The notes below the pieces were generated by a model. It was not told the origin of the DNA. It did no database searches and was given only the letters and a program-made list of their open reading frames with translations. The position numbers and the translations under genes were made by a program. Positions 26,795 through 36,872 of a DNA stretch of 64,000 bases are shown one piece after another. Origin of the DNA: Crossaster papposus (Eukaryota; Echinodermata; Asteroidea; Velatida; Solasteridae); NCBI GenBank assembly GCA_037893245.1, contig JBAIAA010000537.1, positions 992,001 to 1,056,000 of the forward strand. The letters are read 5' to 3'. The stretch's first letter is position 1; each line of letters opens with the position of its first letter.

Positions 26795-29700
26795 GAGAGT
26801 AAGGAGACCTTTCCTCTTTATTTCTCCATCATTTCTACCCTAATATTACATTTCCTTCCTCATTACAACCTACCTTTTTACTGTCCCTCCATCCACTTTT
26901 TTCTTGTTTTTCCTTCCATTTCTTAACTCACTTCTTTCAGCACAAACCAGATATCCATTTTTGAGTCCAACTACATTAACTAAAACGCTATCGTAATAAT
27001 AATAAATGGTTTCTAATAAATATCCCCCAGCCAAAATGTTTTGTCCCCTCCATTCTTTACTCCTAAAAATTATCCCCTAACCAAGACGATTCGTCTACCA
27101 AGATGGTTCATCTACCTTATAATCCCCTCTAAAAAATATCCCCCTAGCTAAATCGGTTTGTCCACTCCATGTTTCCTTCTAAAAAAAATATTCCCTTAGC
27201 CAATATGATTCGACTACCATGATGGTTCATCTACTTTATATTTCCTTCTAAAAATTATCCCCCACCCGAAATGATTTGTACACTTCATGTTTCCTTCTAA
27301 AAATTATCCCCTAACCAAGACGATTCGTCTACCAAGATGGTTTATCTACTTTATAACCCCTTCTAAAAAATACCCCCCTAGCCAAAATGGTTTGTCCACT
27401 CCATGTTTCCTTCTAAAAAATATCCCCTTAGCAAAGATTATTCGACTACCATGATGGTTCATCTACTTTATATTTCCTTCTAAAAATTATCCCTAACCAA
27501 GACGGCTCGTCTACCAAGATGGTTCATCTACTTTATAACCCCTTCTAAAAATTATCCCCCTAGCCAAAATGTTTTGTCCACTCCATGTTTCCTTCTAAAC
27601 AAAATATCCCATTAGCAAAGATGATTTGACTACCATGATGGTTTATCTACCTTATATTTCCTTCTAAAAATTATCCCCCACCCAAAATGATTTTTACACT
27701 TCATGTTTCCTTCTAAAAAATATACTCCAACCCTATGGTTAGTCTAGCCCCATAATTCCTTCTTAAAAATATCCTCCAACCTGATAGTTAGTCTAGCCCC
27801 GTAATTTCGTTATAAAAAAAATAAAAAAAATAAAATAAAAAAACAAAAAAAAATAAAAATAAAATAAAAAAAATAATAAAAAATAAAAGAATTTATCTAA
27901 CTTGATTGTTAGTCTAGCCCCGTGGTTCCTTATAAAAAATATCATCCAACTTGATAGTTAATCTAGCCCCATACTTCCTTCTAAAAATATCCTCCGATTT
28001 GATGGTTAATCTAGACCCATAATTCCTTCTTAAAAATATCCTCTAACTTGATGGAACGTTGAAGTACTTTCGTTTTATAATTATACCTTTATTTTGTACT
28101 CAAAATGTATATTACAAATGTCCCTGATAATAACTCGTCACATGTCCAGTTATAAAATTAAAATAAATTAACGATTCCTGACAAATATAGATTATCGTTC
28201 GTCTTTTTGTTCAGTTTGTTACCATCTTATTGTCTATAAACTTTCGTATCCCCTCGTGCCGAGTTTGGCAGTGATTGGATCTTTATAACTGGTCGTCAAG
28301 CTCGTTAAATGGCACTTCCCGAACGGTTTAAACCCCCTTTCTCCACGAGGATCGTCTGATCGTCTAGCGTATCGTGAGGTACGTTTAGGGACAGCTATGG
28401 ACTTCAGGTTTGTGGCGCTATAAATAACAATGAAAGACAAGTCGAATGATTTGCACTGGCGTTCTTTCGTAATTCTCGAGAGTCTGCGGGGCCGTTCATC
28501 TATCTTTTTCTCTCTTCTGTTTTTCCCTTTCTTACTACAACTCTTTTCTTCTTTCTTTTCACGAACGTTTTCTCAATTTGTCGACGCCTATTTTTATTAC
28601 CATAATTAAGATTTTTGTATCTTTATAAATAATTAATCAAATATTTTTTATTTCAATAATTCTTGAGAACGAGATACGTCTAATATAAACAATTCGTTAT
28701 TAACCTTATCGAATACTTGTATTACTCTGATGCTGCGCCACACACCTTATTGATACGCGCCAACGATTGTTTTTAACACGCGCGCGTGTGGAGCGCACAT
28801 GGCTAGAATGATGATTCAAATTCCTGCGTCACGTTCACACTTCGCTCCTAGCTGCCATCGATGCTATACGCCTTTCTCTGTATACTAGCGCTATAACGCA
28901 ATTTGACCGACTGCAAGGTATTTTTATGTTTACACTTGTTTTTCTCTCTCTCTCTAACACCACGTAAAAGTTCTTATGGGGTAGGTCGTGCAGTCTCGAG
29001 ACGAAACCTACCCATGGTCTGAGCGAACTGCACCTGACGAGTTCTCGCTTTTTAGACATTTTTGTTTATGGTCTCCTTGTTGAAATTTACTAAAATTGAC
29101 TGGTAAGAACTTTTACACGCCGGCATCTTTAATACCTATACTAACCTGAACTCTGTAAATATTCTTGTACTTTAATCAGTTTGTTTCTTTACTGTCCTGA
29201 TAAATACCCGCGCTGCGTCCTTATGGCCCAATGTATTTTTTCCTCAATATTCCAAAGTTCCCTCCACTTCTCTATAAAACATTAAATCCCACAGATGTCA
29301 TTCACTAACGCATCAAGGACCATTAACAAGATGGCTGTTTCTAAACGCCTGAACGCTTGGAAGTTGGCCTACAGAAAGTCCTGCTCCACTCCATTCGGCA
29401 GATACATCAACCAAGTTCACAAAGATTGCATTCGTATAATTATTTCTTTTTACCCTAGGACTCTCGACATTATTTACTACTCTCGGCCTTATTTACCCTA
29501 GGACTCTCAACTTATTTCCCCAAGGACTATGGGCTTTATTAACCCTAGGACTCTCGGCTTTATTGACCCTAAGACTCAGTAATTGATTTCCTGACAATAA
29601 CACGTCACTGTACAGTTATACAAGTAAAATAAATTATTGATTCCAGATAAATACAGATTACCGTTCGTCTGTGTGTTTTAGTTTGTTACCATTTTATTGT

Positions 29701-30144
29701 CTATTAACTTTCGTATCCATTCAATTATGCCCCATACATTTTTAGAATAAATGTTGTTTACGCTTTAAATAAACAAACAAACAAACTCCCCATCTAACTT
29801 GAACAAAATTAATTTCAAAAAAGGAATCTGGCCTATCTATAACCTTTATCTGGTACGCATCTTTGTACTTACTAATAACCTGTTTTCCTACTATCTATCG
29901 CTCATTGCCGAGTATGATATATGACTAAATCTTTTATAATTGGTCGTCATGCTCATCTAAAGGCAATCCTAGAGAGGTTTAAAACTCCTTGCTTCCACGG
30001 TGATAGATTTAACGTTTGATATATCGTGAGGTATATCTAGGATGTGTAAACATTATGTTTACTCCGATCTTAACGACAACCAAGTTAACGATCATTAAAT
30101 AATATGTATATGCTGGTTCTAGCGCAGCGTTTCTTCTGGTCATC
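26795..30144. repeat. Macrosatellite unit 9
   Basis: A 3350-bp copy. No private difference was noticed. Confidence 0.95.
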
Positions 30145-31781
30145 GAGAGTAAGGAGACCTTTCCTCTTTATTTCTCCATCATTTCTACCCTAATATTACA
30201 TTTCCTTCCTCATTACAACCTACCTTTTTACTGTCCCTCCATCCACTTTTTTCTTGTTTTTCCTTCCATTTCTTAACTCACTTCTTTCAGCACAAACCAG
30301 ATATCCATTTTTGAGTCCAACTACATTAACTAAAACGCTATCGTAATAATAATAAATGGTTTCTAATAAATATCCCCCAGCCAAAATGTTTTGTCCCCTC
30401 CATTCTTTACTCCTAAAAATTATCCCCTAACCAAGACGATTCGTCTACCAAGATGGTTCATCTACCTTATAATCCCCTCTAAAAAATATCCCCCTAGCTA
30501 AATCGGTTTGTCCACTCCATGTTTCCTTCTAAAAAAAATATTCCCTTAGCCAATATGATTCGACTACCATGATGGTTCATCTACTTTATATTTCCTTCTA
30601 AAAATTATCCCCCACCCGAAATGATTTGTACACTTCATGTTTCCTTCTAAAAATTATCCCCTAACCAAGACGATTCGTCTACCAAGATGGTTTATCTACT
30701 TTATAACCCCTTCTAAAAAATACCCCCCTAGCCAAAATGGTTTGTCCACTCCATGTTTCCTTCTAAAAAATATCCCCTTAGCAAAGATTATTCGACTACC
30801 ATGATGGTTCATCTACTTTATATTTCCTTCTAAAAATTATCCCTAACCAAGACGGCTCGTCTACCAAGATGGTTCATCTACTTTATAACCCCTTCTAAAA
30901 ATTATCCCCCTAGCCAAAATGTTTTGTCCACTCCATGTTTCCTTCTAAACAAAATATCCCATTAGCAAAGATGATTTGACTACCATGATGGTTTATCTAC
31001 CTTATATTTCCTTCTAAAAATTATCCCCCACCCAAAATGATTTTTACACTTCATGTTTCCTTCTAAAAAATATACTCCAACCCTATGGTTAGTCTAGCCC
31101 CATAATTCCTTCTTAAAAATATCCTCCAACCTGATAGTTAGTCTAGCCCCGTAATTTCGTTATAAAAAAAATAAAAAAAATAAAATAAAAAAACAAAAAA
31201 AAATAAAAATAAAATAAAAAAAATAATAAAAAATAAAAGAATTTATCTAACTTGATTGTTAGTCTAGCCCCGTGGTTCCTTATAAAAAATATCATCCAAC
31301 TTGATAGTTAATCTAGCCCCATACTTCCTTCTAAAAATATCCTCCGATTTGATGGTTAATCTAGACCCATAATTCCTTCTTAAAAATATCCTCTAACTTG
31401 ATGGAACGTTGAAGTACTTTCGTTTTATAATTATACCTTTATTTTGTACTCAAAATGTATATTACAAATGTCCCTGATAATAACTCGTCACATGTCCAGT
31501 TATAAAATTAAAATAAATTAACGATTCCTGACAAATATAGATTATCGTTCGTCTTTTTGTTCAGTTTGTTACCATCTTATTGTCTATAAACTTTCGTATC
31601 CCCTCGTGCCGAGTTTGGCAGTGATTGGATCTTTATAACTGGTCGTCAAGCTCGTTAAATGGCACTTCCCGAACGGTTTAAACCCCCTTTCTCCACGAGG
31701 ATCGTCTGATCGTCTAGCGTATCGTGAGGTACGTTTAGGGACAGCTATGGACTTCAGGTTTGTGGCGCTATAAATAACAAT
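30145..31781. repeat. Truncated macrosatellite unit 10, right edge of the array
   Basis: The first 1637 bp of a unit. Identity to the other units stops just after the TATA-like stretch TATAAATAACAAT, where unrelated sequence begins. The promoter and short ORF of the full unit are therefore missing here. Confidence 0.95.
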
Positions 31782-32150
31782 AAATAGGAAATAGGAACTT
31801 GTAACATGAGTAAAACTGAACACATGTTCTGGTATTGCTGAAGCGAAACACATTTTACAGCCTGTTTAAAGTTTCAGCTGACGGCCTAATCAGGATTTTT
31901 AATCACATTGAATGATTGTTTTCTAACGTTGTGGCGGCATATGTCTGCGCTATTCAAGTGCCGTTTTTTACTTTCTAAATAAAATACAAAAAGACTTATT
32001 GACGTTTTTTTCTGGTGGTGTTTATCCAATTAAAATGAATTGAGTTGAATTAAATTGAAAACTAACCCGTATATAAATATTTTTTTAAAAGGTTGCCGAC
32101 GCCTGATCAGGAAAACAGTATAGGTTTTTTGTGTGTGTGTGTTTTTGTTT
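31782..32150. other. Unassigned spacer at the array edge
   Basis: Unique-looking, AT-rich sequence starting with short direct repeats (AAATAGGAAATAGGAAC). No gene or repeat family was recognised. Confidence 0.5.
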
Positions 32151-32306
32151 CTAGAGTATATAGTAACCCTAAATTAGCCATATATTGAGCCAATCTGTGA
32201 AAAAATTTAAAAGAAGCTAATTTTAACTGATTTTGGTGGGTATGGGTATGGACAACTACCAAAAAAAAGGAAGGAGGGATAGGGGTTGGGGAACTTTTTT
32301 TATTAG

Positions 32307-32319
32307 AGGTCAAAGGTCA
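32307..32319 (+). promoter_or_regulatory. Perfect DR1 nuclear-receptor motif
   Basis: AGGTCAAAGGTCA is a direct repeat of AGGTCA with 1-bp spacing, the consensus for HNF4, RXR and PPAR-type receptors. It is one of a series inside the inverted-repeat arms. Sequence match only; function is not shown. Confidence 0.5.
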
Positions 32320-32468
32320 TTGACCCCTGCCTAAATCACTAAAAATTATATTTCAGCAACAAAATATGGCATATAGATGATCTTGGTGTCAAAATGCACA
32401 GAATTACAAAAGAAGATGACATCAAATAATTATTGACCCTTGGGACCAAATCCTGACCTCCGAAAATG

Positions 32469-32481
32469 AGGTCAAAGGTCA
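32469..32481 (+). promoter_or_regulatory. Perfect DR1 motif
   Basis: AGGTCAAAGGTCA in the left arm. Confidence 0.5.
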
Positions 32482-32618
32482 AAAAACTATTTTATTACTA
32501 AAATGTCATAATTATAACAGGAAAATTATCATTAAATAAAAATGAGCACAAACAAATCGAAGAGACTAATTTTAACTTACGTGGCGGGTATGGGAGTTAA
32601 TATTTATTCTAGGAGCAG

Positions 32619-32631
32619 AGGTCAAAGGTCA
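32619..32631 (+). promoter_or_regulatory. Perfect DR1 motif
   Basis: AGGTCAAAGGTCA in the left arm. Confidence 0.5.
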
Positions 32632-32792
32632 TTGACCCTGGACTAAAACACTATAAATTGTATCTCGACAACAACATAATGTACTTGTATGATCTTGGTG
32701 TCAAAATGGTCATAATTACACTGGAAGTAGACAAATGTAAATTCTTGTGATATAAATGTAGGATACAAATTGACCGCCACATATGACCTTAA

Positions 32793-32805
32793 AGGTCAAA
32801 GGTCA
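32793..32805 (+). promoter_or_regulatory. Perfect DR1 motif
   Basis: AGGTCAAAGGTCA at the inner end of the left arm. Confidence 0.5.
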
Positions 32806-33070
32806 TTATTCGAAGCCCCATATTGAATCCACAAAGCACCACCCTAGAGATATACGTATAACATAAAACAACCTGAATTATGTCTTTGTTTAAGAAGTGA
32901 TTACTCATAACACCTAGTTACCCTACATGTACATGTACCCTGACTAGTTACCCCAGTGAAGTGAGATGTCCCAAAAGTTTCCTATTAATAAGAAGAGAAG
33001 TTTGGTGCATCTTGCAGATAGTCTTGTATACAGCAGAGAGATTCAGCACAGTCCCTAAGTCGGTATTTGG

Positions 33071-33480
33071 CGGCTTAATCAAGGGCGAAGTGACTGGAAC
33101 AACCGTATATGTACCCATTTAAAAGACTTTGAGGAGAGGGTTGAATTATTCAAGGACCAACTTAAAAAGCGCGGATACACAAACGAAGACCTAGCCCTTC
33201 CTCAAAAGGGCAAGCCTTCCGCGGACTCTAAGCGTGAACAAAACAAAACAAAACACACCACAATACCCCACTGGTGTTCGTCCTACCATACTACCCACGA
33301 GTCGCGCACCCAGCTCTCAAACGGGCTCTCCTCAAACACTGGCACTGGATTAGTGAAAACGAATACCTAAATACATGTAGGCTATTTGATACCCAACCCT
33401 TGGCATACAAACGGCACAAAAACATAAAATATGAACTTGTTCGATCTAGGACTTGCAATCTGTCATATAAACCAACACAC
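33071..33480 (+). pseudogene. Penelope-like retroelement fragment (end of reverse transcriptase region), frameshifted
   Basis: Two reading frames give adjacent pieces of one retroelement protein. Frame one (about 33071-33270) includes RICTHLKDFEERVELF and LKKRGYTNEDL, typical of the thumb/post-RT region of Penelope-like elements. Frame two (about 33272-33470) continues with FVLPYYPRVAHPALKRALL, KHWHWISENEYL and AYKRHKNIKYELVRSR, matching the connector that normally precedes the GIY-YIG endonuclease. A frameshift near 33240-33272 breaks the gene. Neither the RT catalytic core nor a GIY-YIG domain is present, so it is a dead 3' fragment between the two inverted arms. Assignment to Penelope rather than another RT class rests on motif recall. 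Confidence 0.65.
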
Positions 33481-33687
33481 AAATATAAAAACAAGGAAAA
33501 AGAAAAGTAAACTGAAAGAATGGTGACTGATGAAGTGCATAATATAGCACAAAAATATGCCCTGCTCCCCTTCCAAAAAAGGGGACGGCATATTATTACC
33601 GGTAATAATCAATCACTGAGTGAACTAAAAACAAAGGACCACTGGAGTGTTGCAATACACAAACCACAAACAAACAAAAAACCAAAA

Positions 33688-34170
33688 AAAGTTAAGAATT
33701 ACGCTCTGGAGAGGCCAGTCAAACAACCACTCTCTGGCATACCGGGCATACCCACTAGATAACGTACAATTACAGATTTAACTCTGCCAGTCACAAATAC
33801 AATCCATATGATACTTGTCAGCAGAACCGCGTCTCAAGAAAATAACGAAAAACACGGAGGGGTTCTCTTGAAACTTGTACACGTAATCCCCCCCCCCCCT
33901 CCTACCGACTGCAATCTCGCATAAAAAATGTGGCCAGAACTGACTTCCCAGAAGCGTATATCACTAAGAAAAAACTTACATTAAGAATTACGCTCTGGGC
34001 AATATAGTTACGCAACCACACTGCTGGCATACCAGCAAATCATAAATATACAGATTTATATCTGCAGACCAGCAACAAACATACAATCCTATGATACTTC
34101 ACGCAGCAGAACTGTTGCAGCATCTCCAAAACAATAATGAAAACGATGAGAAATAGTTCTGACTTGTGAC
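33688..34170. repeat. Two-copy direct repeat of about 290 bp
   Basis: AAGAATTACGCTCTGG, CTGGCATACC, ACAGATTTA and CAGCAGAAC(C/T)G recur in the same order at about 33693 and 33983. The copies are diverged. No coding potential was recognised; the region lies between the inverted arms. Confidence 0.7.
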
Positions 34171-34904
34171 AACTTCCATAAACACCCTCCCCTTCCCATA
34201 GTAGAATGAGTTCTGATTCACTGCAGCTAACTCTGGGACTGATCAAACAAACAACAACAAATAAACTGATCATTCCTAGAAGTATGCCTGCATAAACCGG
34301 TTTCCCTTTGCTATTTTCTTGCAAAAGCACTTCATCTTTAACTAAAAAACCTAATAGTCTCACAGAAAAAGAAAACAATTCCACATAATCCAGCGTTAGA
34401 CGTCCTTCAATTTAATGTCCTTCCCATGTGACCGAGAATCGTTTTAATAATAAAAAACCGTAGGCTGAATGTATGATTACGCTCCTTCCCAATAAACACC
34501 AAACATGATTATAAATGCACATATACAAACTATTTGACACTAATGAACTTTAATCCCCCCCGCCCAATTGCTCATTTTGACCTTTAACCTCGTATTTTGG
34601 TGGTGAAGAATCCATTTCATATTGTGTTTGTCTCCTAGTATAATTTTGTGCATTTGGACACCAAGGTCATCTAGGCCTATGAAAAACATACTGCTGCTGA
34701 GATACAATTTATAATGTTTTAGTGCAGGGTCAAAGACCTTTGACCCTCAGAAAGAGAATTTCCCCCTCCTTCTTTGCTCTTGGAATAATTAATAACCCCC
34801 ATACCCGCCACAATAAGTTGAAATTAGCCTCTTAGATTTGTTTTTGTTCATGGTAATTTTCCTGTTATTTTACTAATATGACATTTTAGTAATACGTCAA
34901 TTTT

Positions 34905-34917
34905 TGACCTTTGACCT
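34905..34917 (-). promoter_or_regulatory. Perfect DR1 motif
   Basis: TGACCTTTGACCT on the + strand, in the right arm. Confidence 0.5.
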
Positions 34918-35045
34918 ATTTTCTAAGGGTCAGCAGTTATTCTATGTCATCTTCTTTCATAATCCTGTGCATTTTGACACCAAGATCATCTATATACCAT
35001 ATTTTGTTGCTATAAATATGACATTTTAGTAATAAAATTGTTTTG

Positions 35046-35058
35046 TGACCTTTGACCT
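35046..35058 (-). promoter_or_regulatory. Perfect DR1 motif
   Basis: TGACCTTTGACCT on the + strand, in the right arm. Confidence 0.5.
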
Positions 35059-35207
35059 CATTTTCGGAGGTCAGAATTTGGTCCCAAGGGTCAATAATTA
35101 TTTGATGTCATCTTCTATTGTAATTATGTGCATTTTGACACCAAGATCATCTATATACCATATTTTGTTGCTGAAATATAATTTTTAGTGATTTAGGCAG
35201 GGGTCAA

Positions 35208-35220
35208 TGACCTTTGACCT
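35208..35220 (-). promoter_or_regulatory. Perfect DR1 motif
   Basis: TGACCTTTGACCT on the + strand, in the right arm. It mirrors the copy at 32307. Confidence 0.5.
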
Positions 35221-35577
35221 CTAATAAAAAAAGTTCCCCAACCCCTATCCCTCCTTCCTTTTTTTTGGTAGTTGTCCATACCCATACCTACCCAAATCAG
35301 TTGAAATTAGCTTCTTTTAATTTTTTTTCACAGATGAACCTTAAGTTAGGGATACTAATATAATTATTTTGTTTTTGGTATTATTGATATTGAATTTCCA
35401 AAAGTCCTCTTTTTTTCTCTTTTTTTTTATGCACTTATTTTGTAATTTCTCTAGTTGAACCTGTTTTTTTCTTTGTATACCTATTTCCCCTTCTTTTTGG
35501 AATAAAGTTCAATTAAAAAGTGAATTTTTTTTTCAATTTTTGTTAAATATTTTTAGTTTTGTTTGCGTGTGTGTGTT

Positions 35578-35632
35578 TTTTTTTTTTTTTTTTTTTTTTT
35601 TTGGGGGGGGGGTGGGGGGGGGGGGGGGGGGG
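35578..35632. repeat. Homopolymer junction: T-run followed by G-run
   Basis: About 24 T followed by about 30 bp of nearly pure G. A short ORF through it is meaningless. G-runs of this length can form G-quadruplexes and are error-prone in assemblies. Confidence 0.95.
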
Positions 35633-35639
35633 GTTGGTT

Positions 35640-36190
35640 GCAGAGGACAAAACAGAATATAAAAGTCGACAGCAGAACAAAATAGAAGACTTTGCTTCTA
35701 TGTGCCGTGGTCCTTCATGTCAACGGAACAACTATAACCTATACGGATAGTTTGAAAATCTGGCGAACCAATCGCTTATTTGGCTCTTCTTATCACAATC
35801 GTTTGTTCTTGTTCTTTTTTATAGTTTTTCATTTCGGCTGTAGAGAAAAATCACCTTTGGCAAAATGTCGGCTGATATGGTTACAAACCCGGTAAGTGGA
35901 GTGGTTGGTTTTTTAATTTGATAAACTTGGGATTCACGTTTAAAGTCTAGTTTATCGCTTGTACACAAGCAAATAATATTCGCGCAGATTCGACGATTAC
36001 ATAATGCAAAACAAAACTGCGTCTTGCTTGACCATTCAGAGGATAGCTGATCTTTAGTTAGGGTTACAAAACCATGGCAGCCAATAAATTGACCAATCAA
36101 TAGCTTGGGTAGAATTTCCGCTCGAAATGACGTTGACTCCGATTAGTTGATGCGCAAAGCCGCGTACAATTTGCATATTTTCCTCAATCG
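35640..36190. other. Unassigned non-coding stretch
   Basis: No gene, RNA or repeat recognised apart from short random ORFs. Confidence 0.5.
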
Positions 36191-36197
36191 CTTTAAC

Positions 36198-36340
36198 ACA
36201 ACTGCAACTATTAAAAGCGACGATAATCAGAAGTGAAATCGCACCATTTGAAAGATGGTTTGCGCGCCTTGTGCGGAACTTAAAGTTTTATTTTGTTGTA
36301 TTAGCACAAATTTCATTACAATAGCAAATTATTTTATTTG
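36198..36340. repeat. Local duplicate, copy a (left part)
   Basis: Matches the later copy formed by 36790-36872 plus 40234-40290 (shared GACGATAAT, GAAGTGAAAT, GCGCGCC, TTTTGTTGTATT, CACAAATTTCATTACA). It preserves the empty target of the 3.36-kb transposon. Confidence 0.85.
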
Positions 36341-36344
36341 TTAA

Positions 36345-36723
36345 AGGTAGTATACACCATTTGGAGATATCGAAAATATTTACTGTCGAATTATTAAGAA
36401 ATATCTTACTCATTTGAAAGTAAATAATGATTCTAGGCATCCAGCAAAATTATTGCGCTAGATATCCTGTAATTATTCCGGAAAATTGAATTTTATAAAG
36501 AAAAACTCGCGATCGCCGGACGGCGATCGCGAAAAAACAAAGATAACATAAGAATAACTGCTCGACGCCGGTTGAAAACAAACGCTGTTTTTCATGCTTT
36601 TCTCGGCATCCATGATTGTAAAACTTCGAACAGGTCAGTTAAACGATATTTACTATCAAATACAACCCCCCAAATCCACCTATTCATGATAATTCAAGCA
36701 ATTACCAATGGTGTATCCTACCT
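36345..36723. mobile_element. TTAA-flanked MITE, copy 1
   Basis: A 379-bp element starting AGGTAGTATACACCATTTG and ending AATGGTGTATCCTACCT, flanked by TTAA (36341-36344 and 36724-36727). The centre has a perfect palindrome, TCGCGATCGCCG-ga-CGGCGATCGCGA (about 36508-36533). No ORF, so non-autonomous. TTAA duplication suggests a piggyBac-like mobiliser, but the termini are not the usual piggyBac CCY type. Confidence 0.88.
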
Positions 36724-36727
36724 TTAA

Positions 36728-36872
36728 ACGTTTCAATGTGCATTTCACACGCGGTTTTCATCCGAATGCATTTTTCTGAATGCAGATGCGACAAATGCAA
36801 CTAAAGTGACGATAATTAGAAGTGAAATTGCACCATTCAAAATTGCGCGCCTGGTGTGGAACCTAAAGTATT
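36728..36872. repeat. Local duplicate, copy a right part and copy b left part
   Basis: 36728-36770 continues copy a beyond the MITE (CATTTCACACGCGGTTTTCATC, matched at 40300-40329). 36790-36872 starts copy b, which is interrupted by the transposon at 36873. Confidence 0.8.

Larger units (their letters stand above)
1..31781. repeat. 3.35-kb macrosatellite array, nine full units plus one partial
   Basis: The same sequence recurs head to tail. Taking GAGAGTAAGGAGACC as an arbitrary unit start, units begin at 1, 3351, 6701, 10051, 13395, 16745, 20095, 23445, 26795 and 30145. Spacing is 3350 bp, except 3344 bp for the fourth. The window opens exactly on this phase, so the left edge of the array lies outside. 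The right edge is abrupt at 31781. Differences noticed are few: T instead of A at 265, G to A at 8931, T to G at 9146, G to T at 21189, and changes in the A-rich tract. Such uniformity indicates recent amplification or ongoing homogenisation. I recognise no transposase, rRNA, snRNA or tRNA gene in the unit. The array fills about half of the window. Confidence 0.98.
32155..32805 (+). mobile_element. Left arm of a large inverted repeat, with DR1 motifs
   Basis: About 32196-32520 is nearly identical in inverted orientation to 35337 back to about 35015, and weaker similarity continues inward. Subunits contain ATCTTGGTGTCAAAATG and repeated AGGTCAAAGGTCA. Arm, central part and opposite arm resemble a fold-back or composite element of about 3.2 kb. 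No transposase is visible. Confidence 0.8.
34560..35365 (-). mobile_element. Right arm of the large inverted repeat
   Basis: Reverse complement of the left arm. It includes an extra internal copy of the ATATGGTATATAGATGATC segment (about 34960-35010 and 35130-35180). DR1 motifs read TGACCTTTGACCT on the + strand here. Confidence 0.8.

Noticed and set aside
34040..34384. 114-codon minus-strand ORF with hydrophobic stretches
   Set aside because: No recognisable domain. It lies in one copy of a diverged two-copy repeat inside the inverted element, and the other copy does not keep the frame.
35559..35750. 63-codon plus-strand ORF with Phe and Gly runs
   Set aside because: It is a translation of the T-run/G-run.
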